Source: Flavobacteriaceae bacterium
GTDB taxonomy: Bacteria > Bacteroidota > Bacteroidia > Flavobacteriales > Flavobacteriaceae
Assembly (NCBI GenBank): GCA_947377425.1
Contig: CANCFZ010000074.1
Span: forward strand, 1 to 10,066
Reading direction: 5' to 3'
Length of the DNA: 10,066 nucleotides
This document shows positions 7,201-10,066 of the stretch, piece by piece (positions within the stretch are counted from its first letter, which is position 1; every line of letters starts with the position of its first letter). Both the position numbers and the translations under genes were made by a program. Under the pieces are notes generated by a model that saw only the letters and a program-made list of their open reading frames with translations, searched no databases and had not been told where the DNA came from.

Positions 7201-10066
7201 CGCCACCAGGAAGAAACACTGGAACTTGGACAACAACTAATGAAGCTTGGCGTTTTACACCATCAGGACCTTCGTTAACAACATTTCAATGGTTACAAGG
7301 CGGAACACCAATAAGTTCGAATACATCAATTTCTGTTTGCCCTTCTGCAACAACAACTTATACAGCCCAAGTAAAATATACAGAATGTAATTTACCAGGT
7401 CCAGCTACAGTTAGAACAGTTACACAACCAGTAACAGTTGAAGTATATCCGGATGATACACTAACACCAAGTGATATTGTTCATTGTGATCCTAACAATG
7501 TTTTTGATTTAACAGCCAATGAAGCCGTCGTTGTAGGTTCATTACCAACTGGAAGTTATGATATTTCTTATCATACTTCACAATCTGATGCTCAAGGTAT
7601 TATTGCACCAATTGGAGATCCAGTTCATTTTGTTAGTAATGGGCAAACAATTTATATGGCTTTGCAAAGCACAAATAATATTTGTGTTAGAGTAAAAGCA
7701 TTTAGTTTAATTTTAAATCAAAAGAATTTAACTTTAACATCTACTGCAGCAACAACAAATCAAACAGTTTGTGTAAATACTCCAATTAATGATATTACAT
7801 ACACCTTTGGAGGAGTAGTTACAGGAGCTACGGTAACTGGATTGCCATCCGGAGTGTCTTATTCCGTTGTTGGAAATACAGTTTATATAATTGGTTCGCC
7901 AACTTCAACTTCGGCTACACCATATAATTATACAGTAACAACCATAGGCGGAAGTTGTGGAACATTATCTTTATCAGGTAGTATAACGGTTCCATTATCA
8001 ATACAACCAGTTATTACTTGTGGTACTTCTTCACTAACATCAGTTCAATTTAATTGGACAGCTTTAACAGGTGCTACTGATTATACAGTTTCTTATCAAA
8101 TAAATTCAAATACACCTTTTACTATTGGTACTATAGGTAATGTTACAACTTATTCTGTTAATGGATTGACTTCTGGGGATAGTGTAGCCTTGACACTTAC
8201 ACCTATAGGTGGTTCATCATCTTGTTTTGCAGCAAATACATTAAGCTGTATAGCGTCACCATGTCCCTCTATCACAAATCCATCTGCCAATCAAACATTA
8301 TGTTTGAATGGAGATCCAACACCTTTTTCAGTAGATACTGCATTTACAGGAGCAAATGCAATTTCGTTTGTTTATTTTAATACACAACAAACAGGTAATA
8401 ATATGTATACAGGTGGTATTCCTTTGGGAATGGCTACTCCAAATGCATCAGGCGTTGCAACTTATGATGCTCCTGTTTTAGGAACTGGTTCACTTCCAAA
8501 TGTGGTAGGGACTTATTATGTTTATGCTATTGCAAATCCTTCACCTACAGATGCAACTTGTAGACCATATAAAGAAATTATTGTAACCGTTAATCCAACC
8601 TTAACCCCAAGTATTTCTTGTGGTGTGTCAACTTTGAATTCAGTTCAATTTAACTGGGCTTCAGTTATAGGAGCAACATCTTATTCAGCAACTTATACAA
8701 TAAATGCAGGAGCTCCAACTGTTGTAACAAATATTGGAAATGTTACTACATATTCAGTATCAGGATTAAATCCAAATGATAATGTTTGTGTTACTATTTT
8801 GCCAATAGGAGGTGCAGGCACTTGTTTTGCTAGCACTACAAAATGTTGCACTTCAAATGGTTGTCTTGCTCCAACCGTCACGGTAAATAGCCCAACGGTT
8901 TGTCAAGGCTCGTTAGCTACAGTAACCGCTACGCCATTACCAGCAGGAACTTATTCTTATGCTTGGAGTGTTCCATCAGGAGCCAATCCAGGCAATGTTG
9001 CTACGTTTACTACAAGTATTGCAGGAGTTTACTCGGTAATTATAACAGATACAGTAACAGGTTGTGTTAGTACAAGCGCCTCGGGAACGGTTGTCTTTTT
9101 AACCGCTCCAACCATCACCACTCCAAGTAGTTATCAAGTATGTGATGACAACAATGATGGTGTATCGTGTTTATTTAATTTGCACACTAAGGATTCAGAG
9201 ATTACTTCAGTGGCAGGATTGACTATCACGTATCATTTGACTCTTACAGATTCACAAACAGGAAATAACCCACAAACACAAACGTTCTATTGTAATATCA
9301 ATAATGCTTTTACCCAGACGCTTTATGTTCGAGTAATTGATGCGTTGGCACCGGCGTGTTATTCACTTACTACTTTACAGTTGATAGTTAATCCAAAACC
9401 GGTTCCAAAAGCTGTGATTACGGATTATGAGTTGTGTGATAACAACAATTCACCAGATGGAGTAGAGGTATTTAATTTATCAACAAAAGATATAGAGATT
9501 ATAAACGGACAAGCCTCGATGGTTGTTAAATATTATTTGACTCAGAATGATGCTACTAATCAAATAAGTCCGTTACCTAATTTATACACTAATACATCTT
9601 CAAATCTTCAAATAATTTGGTTTAATATAAAAAACACAGTAACAGGATGTAATTCTGTTGGTTCATTTAGATTAGTAGTTAATCCATTACCGGTAGTTAC
9701 GGTAAATAGCCCAACGGCATGTCAAGGCGATGGCGCAATAGTAACGGCTAGTGTATCAGTAGGAGGGAACTATTCTTATGTATGGAATGTTCCATCAGGA
9801 GTAAATCCGGGTAATGTTCCAAGTTTTACTGCACTTTTCGCTGGTGTTTATAGTGTTGTTGTAACTAATACCGCAACGGGTTGTGTTAGTGCAAGCGCTT
9901 CAGGAACAGTGAGTCATATCACCGCTCCAACCATCACATCTCCAAGTAACTATGTGGTTTGTGATGACAACAACGATGGCGTATCGTGTTTATTTGATTT
10001 ACATACCAAAGATTCAGAGATTTCTACTCAACTAGGTATTCAAATCACGTATCATTTAACTAGTAC
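4149..10066 (+). CDS. Giant multidomain secreted adhesin-like protein, T9SS type (5' part, runs off the window)
   Basis: The frame from the ATG at 4149 has no stop to the window end, giving at least 1,972 codons; the C-terminus is missing. The earlier ATG at 4144 reads ATG CGA TGA and cannot start it. A signal peptide (1-20) is followed by modules in this order: jelly-roll 1 (22-209), SprB-like repeat (213-291), Ig-like domain (292-544) split by jelly-roll 2 (359-528), PKD-like R1 (544-621), PKD/Ig-like (622-715), R2 (716-790), nidogen-like (795-1040), Ig-like (1041-1098), divergent CDxN module (1112-1189), Ig-like (1190-1284), FN3-like pair (1287-1367 and 1487-1567) around a linker domain, then the 819-bp R-M-M repeat from 1578. 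Composition is rich in Thr, Ser, Asn, Gly and Val and poor in Lys and Arg, with regularly placed Cys, as in secreted beta-rich surface proteins. The role is inferred from module types: adhesion or surface interaction, with export by Sec and then T9SS. No catalytic motif was seen. The T9SS C-terminal domain should lie downstream. Confidence 0.9.
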   Translation, partial: MKKNILFLLLSCLFINTLCSQNLITNGDFESGGVGVGFNINNTGYNFVSTPTGSTSSGDYSFGTDPNPYNISNFIAGFDHTSANGTGKMMIIDGSNDGGNPSFWKAGNSGGGVCGLTVGTTYTFSYWIKSISSNVIGVSTQADIRVIFNNATIVTSPSSTLASLPVNGWEKRTYTITPTNACVNIELRNFNINPVGNDFAIDDFSLVKVTPPLSVLYSFNNPSCIGANNGSITIYGSGGTPPYTSYSISGSASQTNTTGIFTNLAPGTYTISITDSTPTTITQSGIVIADPINPLIISANATICEGIPTTLSVSGGSTYNWTASPTDPTLTTPTNASPNVTPIVTTTYTVTSSITTTKNLVFNGDFSQGNVGFTTDYQFLASAPVAGIQKAFGIVTVPSTWFTPFSSCGDHTSGSGNMMVMDGSTSNAGNDRIWSQTIPVTAGQNYAFSYWIQSVTNTNLATINAKINGISLGIGTAPNTIVCGNWILYTYTWNSGASTSATISLSDSNITAAGNDFAIDDISFTTSNTCTYSKSVVITVNPKPTVSVTSTVKGCATLIRAFPGTLGSGSYSYAWTVPTSATNPGNVFSFETNVSGTYSVIITNLITNCVSASASVNVVLPTLSINVPSNVVVCNGATIPALNFTGNIADPDLVFTWTNSNPLLAIGTSGTGNIPQITAVNNTSSQIVATITVTGSLTGCLNDVKTFTVKINPTPKVVVNNIEKCTGDLSPAVITATPSIAGTYNYVWTVPSGANPGNVASFNATVAGNYSVIITNTTTGCTSASATGVFTYIINCCPSSITVPAAETLCNNSSCTTLTASYIDVRDTSTYTVSSIPYAPVVPSGASSSGALCTIDDTFSDPQTLPFKFSFFGTCYTQFQVGTNTFLTFDPTHGICNATGSGYVFAQTIPSTAMNALWRNAIYFPMQDTNPGIVAAPPVSINYTVTGTYPCRKAIIDVKNMPLYSCGTSQGLQESQLVLYEGTNIIDIYVKKRSTCATWNSGSGVIGIQNASATVAYTPPGRNTGTWTTTNEAWRFTPSGPSLTTFQWLQGGTPISSNTSISVCPSATTTYTAQVKYTECNLPGPATVRTVTQPVTVEVYPDDTLTPSDIVHCDPNNVFDLTANEAVVVGSLPTGSYDISYHTSQSDAQGIIAPIGDPVHFVSNGQTIYMALQSTNNICVRVKAFSLILNQKNLTLTSTAATTNQTVCVNTPINDITYTFGGVVTGATVTGLPSGVSYSVVGNTVYIIGSPTSTSATPYNYTVTTIGGSCGTLSLSGSITVPLSIQPVITCGTSSLTSVQFNWTALTGATDYTVSYQINSNTPFTIGTIGNVTTYSVNGLTSGDSVALTLTPIGGSSSCFAANTLSCIASPCPSITNPSANQTLCLNGDPTPFSVDTAFTGANAISFVYFNTQQTGNNMYTGGIPLGMATPNASGVATYDAPVLGTGSLPNVVGTYYVYAIANPSPTDATCRPYKEIIVTVNPTLTPSISCGVSTLNSVQFNWASVIGATSYSATYTINAGAPTVVTNIGNVTTYSVSGLNPNDNVCVTILPIGGAGTCFASTTKCCTSNGCLAPTVTVNSPTVCQGSLATVTATPLPAGTYSYAWSVPSGANPGNVATFTTSIAGVYSVIITDTVTGCVSTSASGTVVFLTAPTITTPSSYQVCDDNNDGVSCLFNLHTKDSEITSVAGLTITYHLTLTDSQTGNNPQTQTFYCNINNAFTQTLYVRVIDALAPACYSLTTLQLIVNPKPVPKAVITDYELCDNNNSPDGVEVFNLSTKDIEIINGQASMVVKYYLTQNDATNQISPLPNLYTNTSSNLQIIWFNIKNTVTGCNSVGSFRLVVNPLPVVTVNSPTACQGDGAIVTASVSVGGNYSYVWNVPSGVNPGNVPSFTALFAGVYSVVVTNTATGCVSASASGTVSHITAPTITSPSNYVVCDDNNDGVSCLFDLHTKDSEISTQLGIQITYHLTS
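4212..4775 (+). other. Jelly-roll (galactose-binding-like) module 1
   Basis: Residues 22-209. It begins NLITNGDFESGG, contains DHTSANGTGKMMIIDGS and YTFSYWIKS, and ends GNDFAIDDFSL. These landmarks fit the beta-sandwich carbohydrate-binding-like modules common in Bacteroidetes surface proteins. It shares them in the same order with residues 359-528. Ligand unknown; glycan binding is an inference from fold type. Confidence 0.65.
4785..5021 (+). repeat. SprB-like repeat
   Basis: Residues 213-291. The pattern PSCIGANNGSITI, SGGTPPYTSYSISG, then FTNLAPGTYTISITDS matches the SprB repeat family, named after the mobile gliding adhesin SprB of Flavobacterium johnsoniae. One copy is visible here, whereas SprB itself has many. 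This supports a T9SS-exported surface protein but does not make this gene sprB. Confidence 0.75.
5022..5780 (+). other. Ig-like domain interrupted by a second jelly-roll module
   Basis: Residues 292-355 (ATICEGIPTTLSVSGG, YNWTASP, TTTYTVTSS) look like the first strands of a Bacteroidetes Ig/PKD-like domain. Its usual last strand, C-x(3)-SVVITVNPKP, appears only at residues 530-544. The intervening stretch is a complete jelly-roll module (359-528). I infer a nested insertion in a loop between strands; two abutting domains with a shortened first one is the alternative. Confidence 0.55.
5223..5732 (+). other. Jelly-roll (galactose-binding-like) module 2
   Basis: Residues 359-528. It starts NLVFNGDFSQGNVGF, carries DHTSGSGNMMVMDGS and YAFSYWIQS, and ends GNDFAIDDISF. 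It shares landmarks and order with module 1 (residues 22-209), but the sequences between landmarks have diverged, so the duplication is old. Confidence 0.65.
5778..6011 (+). repeat. PKD-like repeat R1
   Basis: Residues 544-621. Core pattern: YSYAWTVPTSATNPGNV, then a strand ending GTYSVIITN, then NCVSASASVNV. The same pattern returns as R2, R3 and R4. It probably folds as an Ig/PKD-type beta-sandwich that acts as a stalk or spacer, possibly with a disulfide between the early and late Cys. Confidence 0.7.
6012..6293 (+). other. PKD/Ig-like domain between R1 and R2
   Basis: Residues 622-715. It contains VPSNVVVCNGATIPALNFTG, VFTWTNSNP, IGTSGTGNIP, and SSQIVATITVTGSLTGC followed by KTFTVKINPTP. 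This is the recurring PKD-like layout of Bacteroidetes surface proteins (Cys near the start, an FTW core strand, TGC near the end, closing in NPTP). Confidence 0.6.
6294..6518 (+). repeat. PKD-like repeat R2
   Basis: Residues 716-790. It contains YNYVWTVPSGANPGNV, GNYSVIITN and TTGCTSASATG, matching R1, R3 and R4. At the protein level it is closer to R3 than R1 is (both have VPSGANPGNV without the extra residue seen in R1). Confidence 0.7.
6531..7268 (+). other. Nidogen-like large domain
   Basis: Residues 795-1040. Landmarks in order: YTVSSIPYAP, IDDTFSDPQTLPFKFSFFG, VGTNTFLTFDP, WRNAIYFPMQD, PCRKAIIDVKNMP, SQLVLYEGTNIIDIYVKK, WNSGSGVIGIQN, and PGRNTGTWTTTNEAWRFTP. The run 'LPF-F-FFG, G-N, FD, then LYE-TN-I-IY' followed by 'GIQN' is typical of the nidogen-like domains that recur in large Bacteroidetes surface proteins. 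Function in bacteria is not established; adhesion is the usual assumption. A short Ig-like tail follows to about residue 1098. Confidence 0.6.
7482..7715 (+). repeat. Divergent CDxN module (copy M1)
   Basis: Residues 1112-1189. HCDPNNVFDLTANEAVVVG, YDISYHTSQSDAQ and a strand ending FSLIL follow the same layout as the later M modules (Cys-Asp start, F-L-T, a 'YH-T-SDAQ' middle). Gaps and changes show it is an older relative. Confidence 0.55.
7716..8001 (+). other. Ig-like domain following M1
   Basis: Residues 1190-1284. It contains NQTVCVNTPINDITYTFGG, TVTGLPSGVSYSVVGNTVYI, a Thr/Ser-rich link, YNYTVTTIGG, and CGTLSLSGSITV. This 'QTVCVNTPI ... LP-GV ... YTVT--GGCGT' layout recurs in surface proteins of the phylum. 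Probably a stalk domain. Confidence 0.55.
8007..8249 (+). repeat. Fibronectin-III-like repeat 1
   Basis: Residues 1287-1367. It contains TSVQFNWTALTGATDYTVSY, NVTTYSVNGLTSGDSV, LTLTPIGG and CFAANTLSC. The core 'F-W---GA--Y-V-Y' plus 'Y-V-GL--GD-V' is FN3-like. It is paired with residues 1487-1567, exactly 600 bp (200 codons) downstream when the ITCG/ISCG cysteines are aligned. Confidence 0.6.
8250..8606 (+). other. Domain between the two FN3-like repeats
   Basis: Residues 1368-1486. Landmarks: NQTLCLNGDPTPFSVDT, FVYFNTQQTGNNMYTGG, a Gly/Ser/Pro-rich loop, GTYYVYAIANPSPTD, CRPYKEIIVTVNP. I recall the 'DPTPF ... YVYAIANP-PTD--CRP' layout from other Flavobacteria surface proteins, but cannot assign a named family. 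Confidence 0.5.
8607..8849 (+). repeat. Fibronectin-III-like repeat 2
   Basis: Residues 1487-1567. It contains NSVQFNWASVIGATSYSATY, NVTTYSVSGLNPNDNV, ILPIGG and CFASTTKCC, colinear with repeat 1. The two copies are the same length and clearly homologous, but the nucleotide sequences have drifted. Confidence 0.6.
8880..9698 (+). repeat. 819-bp super-repeat, copy 1 (R3 + M2 + M3)
   Basis: 273 codons, residues 1578-1850. It contains PKD-like R3 (8880-9098, with YSYAWSVPSGANPGNV and GVYSVIIT), then M2 (9141-9401, CDDNNDGVSCLFNLHTKDSE, ITYHLTLTDSQ) and M3 (9435-9692, CDNNNSPDGVEVFNLSTKD, closing VVNPLP). M modules look like the widespread 'CDxNxDG-F-L-TKD-EI' stalk repeats of Flavobacteria T9SS proteins. 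It is followed without a gap by copy 2. Codons with third-base G or C (ACG, ACC, GGC, TCG, GCC) are visibly more common here than in the preceding domains. Confidence 0.8.
9699..10066 (+). repeat. 819-bp super-repeat, copy 2 (R4 + start of M4), cut by the window end
   Basis: 368 bp visible, in exact register with 8880-9247 without any gap. Identical patches at offset 819 include 8880-8898/9699-9717, 8901-8909/9720-9728, 9102-9118/9921-9937, 9141-9154/9960-9973 and 9162-9176/9981-9995. It contains R4 (NYSYVWNVPSGVNPGNV, GVYSVVVT, GCVSASASGTV) and the start of M4 (CDDNNDGVSCLFDLHTKDSE). More copies may follow. Confidence 0.8.

Noticed and set aside
8693..8881. Antisense 62-codon frame
   Set aside because: It is opposite the second FN3-like repeat and has no independent support.
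8880..10066. CRISPR-like or non-coding direct repeats
   Set aside because: The repeats are 819 bp apart, preserve the reading frame and encode protein modules; there are no short uniform repeats with spacers.

Overview
The window looks like chromosomal DNA of a Flavobacteriaceae member, most likely Flavobacterium or a close relative. The DNA is strongly AT-rich, gene starts lack Shine-Dalgarno sequences, and there is a good Bacteroidetes-type promoter box (TAnnTTTG). One gene encodes a very large secreted protein built from modules typical of type IX secretion system (T9SS) adhesins of gliding bacteria. I see no rRNA, tRNA, CRISPR array or insertion sequence.

Layout: positions 1-549 (+) hold the 3' end of a gene for a small exported protein of unknown function. 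It converges, with a 1-bp gap, on a minus-strand cluster that reads, in transcription order, folE (GTP cyclohydrolase I), cysS (cysteinyl-tRNA synthetase), yidD (membrane insertion factor) and lgt (prolipoprotein diacylglyceryl transferase), covering 3990 down to 551. The folE-cysS and cysS-yidD gaps are short (33 and 10 bp) and the only strong promoter box lies ahead of folE, so an operon is likely. A weaker box in the 73-bp yidD-lgt gap may give lgt extra transcription.

A 158-bp divergent intergenic region separates folE from the main feature: a reading frame that starts at 4149 (+), has no stop, and runs off the window end (at least 1,972 codons). I translated it by eye across its whole length. 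It has a signal peptide and then a mosaic: a galactose-binding-like jelly-roll module, a SprB-type repeat, an Ig-like domain apparently split by a second jelly-roll module, PKD/Ig-like repeats, a large nidogen-like domain, two fibronectin-III-like repeats, and a higher-order repeat. In that last part one PKD-like module plus two 'CDxN' modules form an exact 819-bp (273-codon) unit. Its second copy starts at 9699 and is still running when the window ends, so more copies and a T9SS C-terminal domain probably lie downstream.

The four-gene cluster is housekeeping (folate/pterin precursor synthesis, tRNA charging, membrane protein and lipoprotein biogenesis). The giant gene is accessory surface machinery, probably for adhesion or surface interaction. 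I see no unrecognised enzymatic or defence system. The least ordinary features are the repeat architecture of the giant protein, its nested-domain arrangement, and the palindrome and two-codon mini-ORF at its 5' end.
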